Source of the DNA: Semisulcospira habei
Taxonomy: Eukaryota > Mollusca > Gastropoda > Semisulcospiridae
Assembly (NCBI GenBank): GCA_036245525.1
Contig: BTPG01000005.1
Coordinates: 206,386,291 to 206,450,290, forward strand
Length of the DNA stretch: 64,000 nucleotides
Direction of reading: 5' to 3'
Of this stretch, positions 19,666 through 29,864 are shown in pieces. Made by a program: the position numbers and the translations under genes. The notes below the pieces were generated by a model. It saw nothing but the letters and a program-made list of their open reading frames with translations, had not been told where the DNA came from and made no database searches. Each line of letters begins with the position of its first letter. The first letter of the stretch is position 1.

Positions 19666-22600
19666 ATGAGTGGTTGCCTCTCATTACTCAGGTACCGAGT
19701 GGTGAGGACCCTTCGGCTCTCGTCACTGTCTAGTCCTTATTCGTTGTTTGTATTCTGTGTATTTATTTGTTTTGTTTTTTCTTTGGCAGGGGTCCTGCTG
19801 GGGAGCAGTTGTCGTCGCTGCCTCCGGGACACCCACATCAGGATGCCCCCTAAACGGGATACCAGGGCCACCCGTGCCACGTCGGGGCACGACCCTGAGT
19901 CCGAGGGTGGTGGTGCAGGGGATGAGGGTCCAGGAGAGAGAGGAGCCACTTTGGCCACTCCCTCTCGGAAGGAAACGGTGGTGAGTACCCTTACCCGTAC
20001 TCTCACTGCAGCAGGACTGACACCCAGTAGGGATCAGGAAAGTAAAGAGGGGTTAGGGGTGATAGTAAACCCATATGAGCAGTATAAAGTGATAGGAGAG
20101 GGCCTAGGACTTAGTGGGGGAGCTCTAACCCAGTTCATCCTGTCCGAAGTTAGGAGAGAGGAAGAAAAACGGGAACGTGACCTAGAGCGTAGGGCGTTAG
20201 AGAGGCGGTTCCAGATGGACCGCGAGGCAGTAGAGAAGCAGCTCCAGATGGCTGAGCAGGCTAGGAGGGATGACTTAGCATTGACCGAACGTAAGCTAGC
20301 TGCCGCGGAACAAGCACGGAAAGAAGAGCTAGCTGCCGCGGAACAAGCACGGAAAGAAGAGCTCGTCGCGGCCGAAACGCGGCTTAGGTTACAGTTAGCA
20401 GCATCGGAAAAGAAGTCAGTTACGGAGTCTAGTCAGCATTACTCGCTCAAGATGCGTCCGTTAGAGGATAAGGAAGATGTGGAATCTTACCTTCAGCTCT
20501 TTGAGAGAGTAGCCGAAACCCAGGGGTGGCCGAAAGAGGTATGGGGGATCAGGTTAGCACCTCTATTGCAGGGGGAGGCCCGTGATGCATACCTTAGGCT
20601 GACCGTAGAGCAAGGGAAAGATTTTGAGGTGGTGAGGGAGACCTTACTGAGAAGATTTAGGCGTGACGCTGAATATTACAGACGCCAGTTTCGCGAAGCC
20701 AGAAAGGAAGGTCCCGAAACGTTTCCCCAGTTGTTAGTTAGGTTAAAGACCTCAGTCAAGCGTTGGTTCACTTTAGCCCATAAGAACATAGAGGACGTAG
20801 AACAAGTGCTAGACATGTTTCTGTCTGAGCAACTTTATGCTATTATGAATGCAGACCTTGAAATGTTCGTTAGGGAAAAACGTCCTAGGAATGGTGAAGA
20901 GGCCGCGGAGCTAGCGCAGCTCCATATCGACACCAAACGGGCAGTCTCGCGTCCATTGGGTGGGGGGCCGATTCGTCCGCCGTTCAAGAAGGACAAAGGG
21001 TCGAATAAACCCCCTGAGGTCAAAGCAGAACATAGGGCAGAACCAGCTAGTTCAGGCAGGGGGACTGGTGAACGGCTGTGTTTTAAGTGTAACAAACCAG
21101 GGCACTTAGCAAGGAACTGTCAGAGTAAGGCGTCAGTTAACCAAGTCACCATTGCTCCTGAGACAGTAGCCGTAATGACAGAGCCCGTGACCGTAGGGAT
21201 GCGGACGATCCGGCCCTACGACCCGTGGAGTAAGGGATTAGCCAAGGGAAAGGAAGTTCGTATCATGCGTGATACCGGCGCGGATATGAGTGCGATCGCC
21301 GCCAAGTGGATAGAACCCAGGGATCTTACAGGTCGGTTCATAGACGTCAATCCCGTCGACCATACTAAGTCCGATAAGTATCCGACTGCATGGGTTGAAA
21401 TCGATTCCCCATTCGTGCGAGGGACGATCGAACTTATCGTAATGGAGCGCATGGGACCGGACGTAATCCTAGGGAACTGGGTGACTTTTTCAGATGGGAA
21501 ACGTAGTCCCGTATCCATCGATGCCAGTGAGTGTGCTATGGCAGCAGCGGTCCAAACTCGAGCTCAGGTTCAGAGGGAAAAGGAGGGAGAGAGCGCGCTT
21601 AAAGTCGTTAAGCAGGCCGATCTCAATGTGACTCCTGCCCAACTGATAGAGTGGCAGAACCAGGACGAAACTCTAGCTCGCGCTAGAAAGTTGGCCGAAG
21701 AGGGCCGAGCAATTCCGTCAGGGGAAAGTCTGATAGAATTTTGCAGGACGAAAGAGCAGATGGGAGAAGAGGTGAGAGATGCAAGCCAGTACGTAGTAGA
21801 TTTACGGAATCGCATTGAAGAGACGTGCAGGTTAGCGCAACAGAATTTGAAGCTAGCTTCGAAAAGGCAGAAACAGCACTTTGACCGCAGAGCCAAACCA
21901 CGCAGTTTTAATGCAGGAGACAAGGTTTTGTTGTTACTTCCAGTTAAACACAACAAGCTGGAGATGGCTTGGCAGGGACCATTCGAAGTTCTAGAGAGAG
22001 TCGGAGAGTGTGACTACAGGGTACGGGTGGGCAGTAAAAATAAACTGTACCATGCAAATCTGTTGAAAAAGTTCCAAGAACGAGTGTCAGTAGCTACAGT
22101 AGTGATAGATGAGGAGGACGAAGATGAGGGGGGAGAGGCATTCATGGTGGTAAAGGAAGTACCCACCATTCCTTTGGTAGTGTCTGAAGGACCCTCCGAC
22201 GTCCATCTTGATCCTAACTGTCCAGAAATCCATTCTAGTATACAAGCTCTGACTGTCCAGTTTAAGGATATTTTGACAGATTATCCGTTGAGGACGACAC
22301 TAGACTCGTGTGAAATCCATTTGTCTGATGAAGTGCCGGTGAGAACGAAGCAATATCCTCTACCTCATTCTCAGCTAGAGGTAGTCAAAGCCGAAGTGGA
22401 CGCTATGCTAGAGATGGGAGTAATCGAGAGAGCCAATTCCCCATACAGCTCACCGATCGTCTTGGTGAAGAAGAAAGATGGCACTGTTAGGTTTTGCGTG
22501 GACTTTAGAAAACTGAACCAAAAGGTCGTGTTCGATGCGGAGCCAATGCCTGACGTGGAGTACCTATTTTCCTTACTGTCCAAGGCTAAGTACTTGAGTA

Positions 22601-23598
22601 AGTTAGACCTAGCTAAAGGCTACTGGCAGGTACCCATGTTAGAGAGCGACAAACCGAAAACTGCTTTCACCACACCGGCAGGACAATTCCAGTGGAAGGT
22701 AATGCCTTTCGGGTTAAAGACGGCAGGGGCAATCTTTTCCCGAATGATGAGGAGGTTACTAGAACCTTTGCGATTGACAGAAGTTAGCAATTTCATGGAC
22801 GACGTCATGATTGCTTCCTCCACTAAAGAACGTCACTTACAGTGTATTGCCCAACTCTTTGGTAGGTTAAGAGAGGTCCAGTTGGCGGCCAGACCTACTA
22901 AGTGTTACTTGGGGTTCAAGCAGTTGGAATATCTGGGGCACACAGTGGGTAACAGTCAGATAAAACCAGAGGGAGACAAGATGCAGCGGATAAAAGACGC
23001 GCCGCGACCACAAACAAAGAAACAAGTCAGATCGTTTCTTGGGTTGGCAAATTATTACCGCCGGTTCGTTCCTAACTTTGCGGCCATAGCAGCCCCACTG
23101 ACCGACCTGACCAAGGGAGGAAAGACTGGACAGATCGGTTGGAACGATGCATGTGAGACAGCATTTGAGACGCTGAAGGCGCGACTGTGTTCGGGTCCTG
23201 TGTGCTCATTGCCAGACTTCGATCGTCTCTTCGTGTTGCAGACAGATGCGTCCGAAGGGGGGGTAGGGGCCGTATTATGTCAGGACCATGGTAGCGGTTT
23301 ACAGCCTGTTGCATGCGCGAGCAAGAAACTGTCCAAAGCAGAACGTAATTACTCCACCATCGGAAAGGAGTGTCTTGCAATCGTGTGGGGAATTCAAAAA
23401 TTCCGTCAGTATCTGTATGGTAGGACATTCGTCGTACAGACCGACCATAGACCATTGCAGTACTTGCAACAAGCTAAATCCACAAACAGTCGACTGATGA
23501 GGTGGGCTTTGCAGTTGCAGCCATTTTCCATTAGAGTGGAAAGCATAGCTGGTAAAGTAAATGTTCCTGCTGACTTCTTGAGTAGGACAGGGTGGTAG
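19666..23598 (+). CDS. Gag-Pol polyprotein with integrase core deleted
   Basis: 1310 codons if started at 19666. The internal Met at 19843 (MPPKRD) may be the true start, because the first ~59 residues are hydrophobic and end at a strong acceptor-like TTTCTTTGGCAG. From the first Met the order is: charged coiled coil (about 165-250); retrotransposon Gag/capsid region (about 255-380); CCHC knuckle CFKCNKPGHLARNC (472-485); aspartic protease DTGA at 536; integrase N-terminal flank (about 650-690); integrase C-terminal segment with a GPF-type motif (AWQGPF, 768-773); RT with LDLAKGYWQV (Asp981) and FMDD (1043-1046); RNase H with Asp1194, Glu1235 and Asp1260; ending VPADFLSRTGW. The HHCC finger and DDE core (normally ~250 residues) are absent, with the junction at about residues 693-703. 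RT and RNase H look intact. The frame is fully open, so the deletion is in frame. Confidence 0.92.
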   Translation: MSGCLSLLRYRVVRTLRLSSLSSPYSLFVFCVFICFVFSLAGVLLGSSCRRCLRDTHIRMPPKRDTRATRATSGHDPESEGGGAGDEGPGERGATLATPSRKETVVSTLTRTLTAAGLTPSRDQESKEGLGVIVNPYEQYKVIGEGLGLSGGALTQFILSEVRREEEKRERDLERRALERRFQMDREAVEKQLQMAEQARRDDLALTERKLAAAEQARKEELAAAEQARKEELVAAETRLRLQLAASEKKSVTESSQHYSLKMRPLEDKEDVESYLQLFERVAETQGWPKEVWGIRLAPLLQGEARDAYLRLTVEQGKDFEVVRETLLRRFRRDAEYYRRQFREARKEGPETFPQLLVRLKTSVKRWFTLAHKNIEDVEQVLDMFLSEQLYAIMNADLEMFVREKRPRNGEEAAELAQLHIDTKRAVSRPLGGGPIRPPFKKDKGSNKPPEVKAEHRAEPASSGRGTGERLCFKCNKPGHLARNCQSKASVNQVTIAPETVAVMTEPVTVGMRTIRPYDPWSKGLAKGKEVRIMRDTGADMSAIAAKWIEPRDLTGRFIDVNPVDHTKSDKYPTAWVEIDSPFVRGTIELIVMERMGPDVILGNWVTFSDGKRSPVSIDASECAMAAAVQTRAQVQREKEGESALKVVKQADLNVTPAQLIEWQNQDETLARARKLAEEGRAIPSGESLIEFCRTKEQMGEEVRDASQYVVDLRNRIEETCRLAQQNLKLASKRQKQHFDRRAKPRSFNAGDKVLLLLPVKHNKLEMAWQGPFEVLERVGECDYRVRVGSKNKLYHANLLKKFQERVSVATVVIDEEDEDEGGEAFMVVKEVPTIPLVVSEGPSDVHLDPNCPEIHSSIQALTVQFKDILTDYPLRTTLDSCEIHLSDEVPVRTKQYPLPHSQLEVVKAEVDAMLEMGVIERANSPYSSPIVLVKKKDGTVRFCVDFRKLNQKVVFDAEPMPDVEYLFSLLSKAKYLSKLDLAKGYWQVPMLESDKPKTAFTTPAGQFQWKVMPFGLKTAGAIFSRMMRRLLEPLRLTEVSNFMDDVMIASSTKERHLQCIAQLFGRLREVQLAARPTKCYLGFKQLEYLGHTVGNSQIKPEGDKMQRIKDAPRPQTKKQVRSFLGLANYYRRFVPNFAAIAAPLTDLTKGGKTGQIGWNDACETAFETLKARLCSGPVCSLPDFDRLFVLQTDASEGGVGAVLCQDHGSGLQPVACASKKLSKAERNYSTIGKECLAIVWGIQKFRQYLYGRTFVVQTDHRPLQYLQQAKSTNSRLMRWALQLQPFSIRVESIAGKVNVPADFLSRTGW

Positions 23599-23661
23599 AA
23601 ACCGTAAATGTGGAAGCAGTATTGGGACAGTCATATAGTAATCAAACTCAGGTGTTTGATC

Positions 23662-23674
23662 TGGGAGGGGGGTA
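23662..23674 (+). promoter_or_regulatory. Polypurine tract
   Basis: GGGAGGGGGGTA directly before the 3' LTR start (TGTCAC at 23675), the expected plus-strand primer position. Confidence 0.75.
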
Positions 23675-25449
23675 TGTCACGTAACGGATGTGACATGTCG
23701 TTTTAGTTTTTCGCCAAGTCCTTTTTTTTGTTAACAAATGTAGATCACCGAATTCTGTAAATAGCCTTAGTTTAGGGAAGTTAGTAAATGTAGTGTGAGC
23801 GTAATCGTAAAGCCCGTGCAGCAAGCTTAACAGTGAGCGAGTACAGCGGTTGCACGCTTTCGGCAAGTAGCTTTAACCGAACAGTGTTCAGAAGCAAAGT
23901 TAACCTGCGAGGTAGCAGCAATATATTACAGTCAGTCAGCGAGTTAGCTAGCGCAGCGAGAGTCTGGGTCAGGGTGCGGCCTCGTTTTGGAGCCCTTGAC
24001 AAGCTGTGTGAGGGTTCTTTTACCCTCCCTGCAAGACCACGGCCAGTGTTCCTGGGTGTGGGTGTCCCGAAAGACTTGCGACCACGGCTGCTACTCACCA
24101 GAAGACCCCTCCGGTTCGTCTTCGTCCTTGTTTTGTCTCGTCCTGCCGGAGGACTCACCAGTGACAGGTATTTACTCATGCCATTTTCCTCAGTTAGCTG
24201 CTGCGCTCTCGGGTGTGTGAATGTGTATATAGGTGCGGAAGGGTATGTTCGTCTAGTTTTTTAGTGATGTTTTAATTGAGTCTTTAACCATGTTTTTTAG
24301 GTTGGGTTGTAATGTGGTGGGTGTCGGATTTAGTTGTTTATATTCGGCTGTCGCCGAGTGAGTATATTTAAAGGGCCATGTTGTAAAATGGATTAAAGTG
24401 GGTATCCTTTCAAATATATCTGTATTAAGTCCTAGATGTAATTTAATAAGATTGTCACGTTGGGTGGTTGCTGGTGATTATTTGATATCTTTGTATGTAC
24501 ATGTGGATATTTTGATAATGTTGGTTTTAGCAGTGGCAATGTTATTATACAAAAGTGGTTGTGCTAGCTTAATGCTAGTGTAATGGAATAGTGCAGACCT
24601 GGTGAATGTTGAATGTACATAGGAATCCTCTTTATCCATGATTGTATAGTTAATATGGCCAAGGCGGATATTAGGGTGAGACGAGACACAACTCACGTGG
24701 TTTGTGAGTAGGTGCGTGTCAAATAGGCCAGAATTAACTGTGTTGGCACTTTGACTGACAATGCGCCCTTTTCCAGTGCACTGGCTTCAAAGACTGGCTT
24801 CGAAGACTGGCTGCGATCACTGGCTTCGATCATTGGCTTCGAAGATTTCGTTCTTCGATCTCATCATCCACGACCAACGGTGACGCATCATCGGGAGTCA
24901 GAACGCCTTCGCTAGCCGGTCCTGTTGGACAAGTACGTTGGGCTACAGCAGGCTGACTCTACGTTCTGAGCGTCGGTCACAGGCGTGCGTGAGCAAGCGC
25001 GGCTACGGTGCTCTGTGGTGCAGGGGTAGTACTCGTACGTTATGAGCCACCCTGTCTAGTGTGGGACAGAGGACACTGTACAGAGACTAAGTTACCCGCC
25101 TTGTATAGCCGTTGGCCATATTAGTCATTTTTGTCTGTTAGTCATATTCACATATTAGTCATTTTCGTCTGTTAGTCATATTCACCTGTTAGTCATTTTC
25201 ACTTGTTAGTCATTTTTTATCTGTTAATCTTTTTTAAGTGTTAATACGTTATGAGTGCATGTGTGGGTATGTGTGAGTGTGTGGGGCGTTAGTGGGTCGG
25301 GGTGGGAGTTAGAGTAAGGGTAGGTAATAAAGGATTTGTTTGTTGTTTATCACTGGCGTTGCGTTATTTATTTAGAGTGGGTGGGTTTTCTCGAGTGTCT
25401 GCACTCATATTGTCCACGGCGCCCTGACCCCGTCAGGCGTGTCGTGACA
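23675..25449 (+). repeat. 3' LTR
   Basis: Same length as the 5' LTR (1775 bp), with the same 17-bp TTAGTCAT array (about 25121-25213). It differs at three positions noticed by eye. Confidence 0.95.
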
Positions 25450-25675
25450 TGTTGACTGTGGTTTTTGTCAATCTCCATGTCTCTGCTCCATATAGGAGAA
25501 CTGCTTTTACATTGGAGTTGAAAATCCGGACTTTGGTGTGTTGTGACAGCTCTCTGGAACTCCACACTTTTTTCAACTGGAGAAAGGCTGCTCTGGCTTT
25601 ACCGATTCGTGCTCTGACATCTGCATCAGTGCCGCCTTTTTTGTCTATGATGCTCCCGAGATCTTCAGTCTGTCA
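25450..25675 (-). pseudogene. LINE RT fragment (upstream half)
   Basis: The minus strand reads EDLGSIIDKKGGTDADVRAR ... AAFLQLKKVWSS ... LLYGAETWRLTKTTVN, a non-LTR RT C-terminal region. Across the LTR element it continues in frame as VNRVQTFMNSC. Clade uncertain (I/Nimbus-like or RTE-like). Confidence 0.8.
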
Positions 25676-25686
25676 AGTACCAATAC

Positions 25687-25860
25687 AACAGACCGGTCGG
25701 ACGACATTTCAATCAGGCCGACCACTCCGTCTCGGACATTCGGGTTAAAGGCCTCTGGCTTATGCAAGCCAGTAATGTCTGGGCCAGGAAAGACCGTGAA
25801 AAATTTCTGATTAATAAACTGGGCACTGTGGCGCCACTTGGGATGAATATGAAAGATTAA
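25687..25860 (+). pseudogene. Penelope-like GIY-YIG endonuclease C-terminus
   Basis: Plus-strand frame NRPVGRHFNQADHSVSDIRV ... ARKDREKFLINKLGTVAPLG, ending at TAA 25860. The HFNQ..H...D pattern, followed by RE.FLINKL.T..P.G.N, is characteristic of the endonuclease end of Penelope-like elements. Only the last ~57 residues remain. Confidence 0.75.
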
Positions 25861-26822
25861 CATTTTTTACCTTGCTTGTGTCTGCTAACTGTACCTTTAC
25901 CTCACTGTTTTACTACTCACTAACCAGATAGGTGAGGTTGGCGCTAGTTGATTTTGTACATTTCCCTTGGGGACTTTCTCAGCGCTGGCAGAACGTTTAG
26001 TTGGATCCCTTTCCCTTTCCTGTCGGGCACCCGGTCTCCGGCTCACGGAGTGATATGCAGTTTTGGGGCGGGGCGATCGTTTGCATCCCTTGGGGATGTA
26101 TGTGGTCGTCTTGTTGCGTGCCTGTGTGTTTTTCTGTGGGCTGGTGGGTGCCTGTTGGGTGGGGCTGGTGGCTCTGACTGGTTGTCTTCCGCCCCCACCT
26201 CACCCTTTTTTCTTTTTTTTCCCCTCTCTCTCTCTACCTCTCTCCCCCTTTCTTCCCCCCCCCCCCTTACCCCCTTTAACACTTCTCTCTAGCCCTCTTT
26301 CTCTCTTTACGCTTTTTCCTTTTCCCTTCTTCCCCTTCCTCCTCCCCCTTATTTTTTTAGTTACCCTTGAAGACGGTTTCACAACTACCTACTCTCCACT
26401 TATACCTATATTCTCTTACTGAATTTGTTTATTTGCTTTGTTTTCATGACTTATTACTTGTTGTGTACCGTGCTAAATGCTGGGGTTTTTTCCCCGGGGT
26501 CCTCCCGTTTTTCCCCGAGGTAGTCCTCAACTTGCAGGTGATATAAAGTTTGCCTTCGGGTTGGTGTTTAGCAGGTTTTGTGTATTAGACACTCAGCCTA
26601 CTTCGTGCCCAAGGGTAATCCCCGTTCGTTCTCTCTCTTCTTCTCTGGCCTCATCTACACGCCTTTTCTTTCGCTCGCTCCTGCACGTGCTTGCACATAC
26701 TCTTGTCTCTCGTGTTCAGGTTCTTTCCGAGTATCTCTCTTACGATTTTTCTTTGACGTCATTTTTACTTTTTCCGCACTTTTGTTCTTCCTTTTCTTTT
26801 ATTTTACGTCACCTCCTTCAGT
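25861..26822 (+). other. Pyrimidine-rich Penelope 3' region
   Basis: No gene. Strongly C/T-rich between 26190 and 26360. It lies between the endonuclease end and the pLTR-like block, so it is probably Penelope 3' non-coding sequence. Confidence 0.45.
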
Positions 26823-26990
26823 TGCCACATTCCTTCTGCCAATGAAGATAAGTAGCGGCTAATCTCTCTGTTTGTTTGTTTATTTTGACAAAGGGTATTT
26901 ACCCGAAATATTAATAAATTGTGTTGTACCCGTCTTTTCTAAGCGTGTTTCTTTCTCCGTTGGGTACTTCTTTGCATATTACACGCTTGG
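26823..26990 (+). repeat. Penelope terminal (pLTR-like) sequence with ribozyme-like core
   Basis: The block CACATTCCTTCTGC...GTTGGGTACTTCTTTGCAT is shared with both arms of the foldback at 13492-13827. At 26885-26910, TTGACAAA-GGGTA-TT-TACCC-GAAA resembles a degenerate hammerhead core with a 5-bp stem II. Penelope pLTRs are known to carry hammerhead motifs. Two core bases differ from consensus here, so activity is doubtful. Confidence 0.55.
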
Positions 26991-27303
26991 CAGTCACCTT
27001 TTTGGTCTGGATTACAAATTTGAAGCTTTTAGTCTCAGTATGATATATGGTTTAAGTATACTTCATAAATTTTACAAGTGCAAAGTGTATTTCAGGGACA
27101 ACTGTCATGGTTGAATCCTGTTTCGAACTACAGGTGCGAGGATTTGCAGGAATGTGTACATGTACATGAATGCATGACTCGGCGACATTTTACCTGTGAG
27201 AAATGTATTGATCAATGTGTGAACCTGCAAAACATTTTCTCTTCTGTGGGCACTAAAGTTATTCTTATTTTTCAATGGTTTAGCCTAATCTTATGTCCAC
27301 TGC

Positions 27304-27517
27304 TTAACTCATTCAGCCCGACGGCCGTATTTCCCAAATTTTGGAGGCGTCATCTCATGACTATGCTCCAGTTACAGGAGATGGATCGACCATGATAATT
27401 CAAGTGCAGTGCCAGATTACCTTGGCGCCGACAGGCACCAAGCTAATCTGGTACTACCCTTGAATTATCATGGTGGACCCATCTCCTGCTGTAGTGCGTC
27501 AGGGCTGAATGGGTTAA
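27304..27517. mobile_element. TTAA-bounded palindromic MITE
   Basis: TTAACTCATTCAGCCC...GGGCTGAATGGGTTAA. The inner arms (CCATGATAATTCAAG...) pair around GCGCCGACAGGCACC. Second subfamily (TTCAAGTGCAGTGCCAGATT). Confidence 0.8.
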
Positions 27518-27745
27518 GTGTTTAATGTCTGTATATTCTTGAGCCTTGCCAAAGACTTTTTTTCAAATATGGAACATTAGGTGAATTTGAATTCACCGTT
27601 TGTGCGAGCTCCGCCAGATCCTCCGGCACGCAGGTTTGATGAGCACCTGGAGCTCTTCATTCAAACAAAGCATGGGCTGCGGCTCCTCGCTGCCCTCTAC
27701 CCATGTACATGTGGCAACAGAATGAAGACATTATTAGTTTCATTC

Positions 27746-27957
27746 TTAACCCATTCACTGCTGATTAAAAAAAATGGACACCACCCAACTGCACGAGGTA
27801 TAGATCCTCATGAGCCCCCGCAGTTGCGGGGGCTCATGAGGATCTGTGCCTCTTGCTGAAAGCACTTTGTATCCATCATTCACGAGACGGCTGCTTTCGC
27901 GTTGAATTGAAAATATTTCAGACTACAATGTACGATCAGTGGCAGTCGAGGGTTTAA
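27746..27957. mobile_element. Palindromic MITE, 'GCAAGAGGC' subfamily
   Basis: TTAACCCATTCACTGCT...GGCAGTCGAGGGTTTAA ends around a long hairpin AGATCCTCATGAGCCCCCGC/inverse. It shares CCC/GGG plus TTAA termini with the main family but has a different core. Confidence 0.7.
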
Positions 27958-27962
27958 AGACA

Positions 27963-28210
27963 GTTGCACCCCAGGGGTTCGCTGCATCGCCAGTATTGTT
28001 TTCTGTTTACACTGATGAGATGAAGATTCAAAGTGCTGTTGGCAGTTTGTACAAGTTTGCTAATGACAATGTATTGTTCTTTTACTGAAACGGCAAGCTT
28101 GGTGTGAACAGATCTAATCTTATCATGCCCGTGCTTTTCAAGTCATTGCGCAAGTCGCTCCCCTGCTTCACATCACTTCTCAAAACTCACCTCTTTTAAC
28201 ACTGCCTTCG
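27963..28210 (+). pseudogene. LINE RT relics
   Basis: 27963-28082 reads VAPQGFAASPVLFSVYTDEM ... LYKFANDN, a decayed RT catalytic segment with FAND in place of FADD. About 28085-28200 ends in SLLKTHLF, a LINE C-terminal signature. The two pieces may come from different elements. Confidence 0.6.
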
Positions 28211-28323
28211 ACTAGTCCATATTCCCAGCCACTGTACATCGTCATCACCACTGTCATGTGTACGTGTGACCGTCGCTGTAGTTTGTGCGCATGGGTGCAT
28301 GTGTTAGCTCTTAGCTTTCTTCT

Positions 28324-28749
28324 TGTATCAGTGCTTAGATTGATTGATTGTACATTGCTTAACGTCCCGACAGCAACAAGGCTTTCTCAGGACGTGCCTG
28401 CACTGCTTGTGAAAAAAAAAAAAATAAAAAAAAAATAAACAGAACATTGAATGTATGTCGCCAGCCGGTCAAACACGTTAAATAAACCTAACACATGGGG
28501 CCTAAATAAAGCTAAGACCATTTAGCAACACACATCCAATATCAAGAGCTACAGGCAGTGCAGACAGTAGGGAGAGTTTTAAAAAGGCAAATACAGGTGA
28601 ATGGACAAAGGGTAGACAGAAACACATGCCCCAGAATAGAGAGAAAAACCCACCCTGTGGGGCTGACCAGAGTGACCCTGGGAACTAAAAAATACCTAAC
28701 CCCACCCAAGTCCCCCAGGGCAGACCCGGGTGGGGTTGTATCAGTGCTT
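28324..28749 (-). mobile_element. Rep-1 retroposon, full length (400 bp)
   Basis: TGTATCAGTGCTT at 28324-28336 and 28737-28749 bounds 28337-28736. On the minus strand it starts CCCCACCCGGGTCTGCCC and ends in (AATC)n. An internal T-tract (about 28410-28437) lies ~70 bp before the 3' end. No A/B boxes are recognised. Confidence 0.85.
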
Positions 28750-28772
28750 GGAGCTATTCTTAGACGACGCCC

Positions 28773-28947
28773 TTAACCCATTTAGGCCTGAGGCTTCATT
28801 TCCTAAATTTTGGAGGTGTCACTGAACGATTATGTACCAGCTGCAGGAGATGGATGGAATTCAGGCGCCAAGCTAATCTGGCACTACCCTTGAATTATCA
28901 TGGTTCATCCATCTCCTGCTGTAGGGCATCAGGGCTAAATGGGTTAA
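28773..28947. mobile_element. Palindromic MITE, left arm deleted
   Basis: TTAACCCATTTAGGCCT...GGGCTAAATGGGTTAA with the left half of the core missing (GATGGAATTCAGGCGCC), so it can no longer form the full hairpin. Confidence 0.75.
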
Positions 28948-28970
28948 CATTCATTATTATTATGACATGC

Positions 28971-29864
28971 AGTGTTGATTCTAGGATTTCAGAAAAGTGA
29001 GCCCAAAGGCTCCCTCTAATCAAAAAAGGGAGCCCCTCAAGGTGTAAAAGGGAGGCCCTCAAATCGCGTTGCACTGCTTACTTTAAAACGACATATATAC
29101 ACACATTCATACATACAGTGGATTCCGCTTAACACGAATTTCTGGGGACACGGCGGAAAATCACTTCGTGTTAACCGTATTTCGTGTTAACCAATATGGC
29201 CTCAAAATTGATCACGGCCCTCAAGGAGAAAGTGTGTAAGACGTGTGTGTGAATGAGTACCAGGTTAAAAGTGCACGACATTATCGTACTTTCTATGCAT
29301 ACCTTCAGCTCGCTAGCACAAGGAAACGTGTACAGCTCGAGTATTTAATGTAAATCCATCAGGTAAAATCCATACTAAGTTTAAGTTACAATCCTCAGGT
29401 AAAAGCAACACAGGCTGAAGTACAATCCCGCATCGGTAAAAGGGTTGTGTTGGTACACGAATGATACAACATGAATACAGTACAGAAATGCTAGCCAATG
29501 AGAAGACAGATTACAACAGCCGAAGGCTATTCAGCCAATCACAGACTAGAGTTCGCTCTGATCTGTCATGTGTACTTCCACAGCGCGAGAGCGACACGTG
29601 AATTGGTTTTCTGTGAATGGAATCTGTGTTCGTGTTAAACAGGTGAATAATAGTGAAATTGCCCTGGCTCGACTCAGGCCACACTGCACCAAGACGCTCG
29701 AGCAGGCTTTTACGCAGCAGCGGTGCGGCCGCGCTGGTTGTGCAAAAAAGCGTCCAGTTTCTTTTTTCTGCGATTCTTCGGCCGCGCTATCGGTGTTTTT
29801 TTGCGATTTGGAGGCATAATATTGCGAGAAATCGCGCAAAACGCGCTCTAGAATCAACACTGGA
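28971..29864. mobile_element. hAT-like non-autonomous element with nested TIR element
   Basis: Perfect 15-bp inverted ends CAGTGTTGATTCTAG (28971) and CTAGAATCAACACTG (to 29864). GACATG flanks both sides. Inside, about 29117-29644 begins CAGTGGATTCCGCTTAACAC, whose motif AACACGAATTTCTGGGGACA recurs inverted near 47040-47112, suggesting a pogo-like insert. Confidence 0.6.

Larger units (their letters stand above)
17661..25454 (+). mobile_element. Ty3/gypsy LTR retrotransposon, integrase core missing
   Basis: The 5-bp TSD TGTTG lies at 17661-17665 and 25450-25454. The element spans 17666-25449. The two 1775-bp LTRs start TGTCACG and end CGTGACA, with only three substitutions noticed between them (18928/24937, 19004/25013, 19212/25221), so insertion was recent. 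A tRNA-Leu-type primer site follows the 5' LTR and a purine tract precedes the 3' LTR. The one internal ORF is ordered gag, protease, integrase remnants, RT, RNase H. Having integrase before RT resembles the Gmr1-type gypsy order rather than the usual one. With no integrase core it must depend on a helper (inference). Confidence 0.9.

Noticed and set aside
26043..26845. Pro/Phe/Ser-rich frames in the pyrimidine-rich tract
   Set aside because: Low-complexity translation. No coding evidence.
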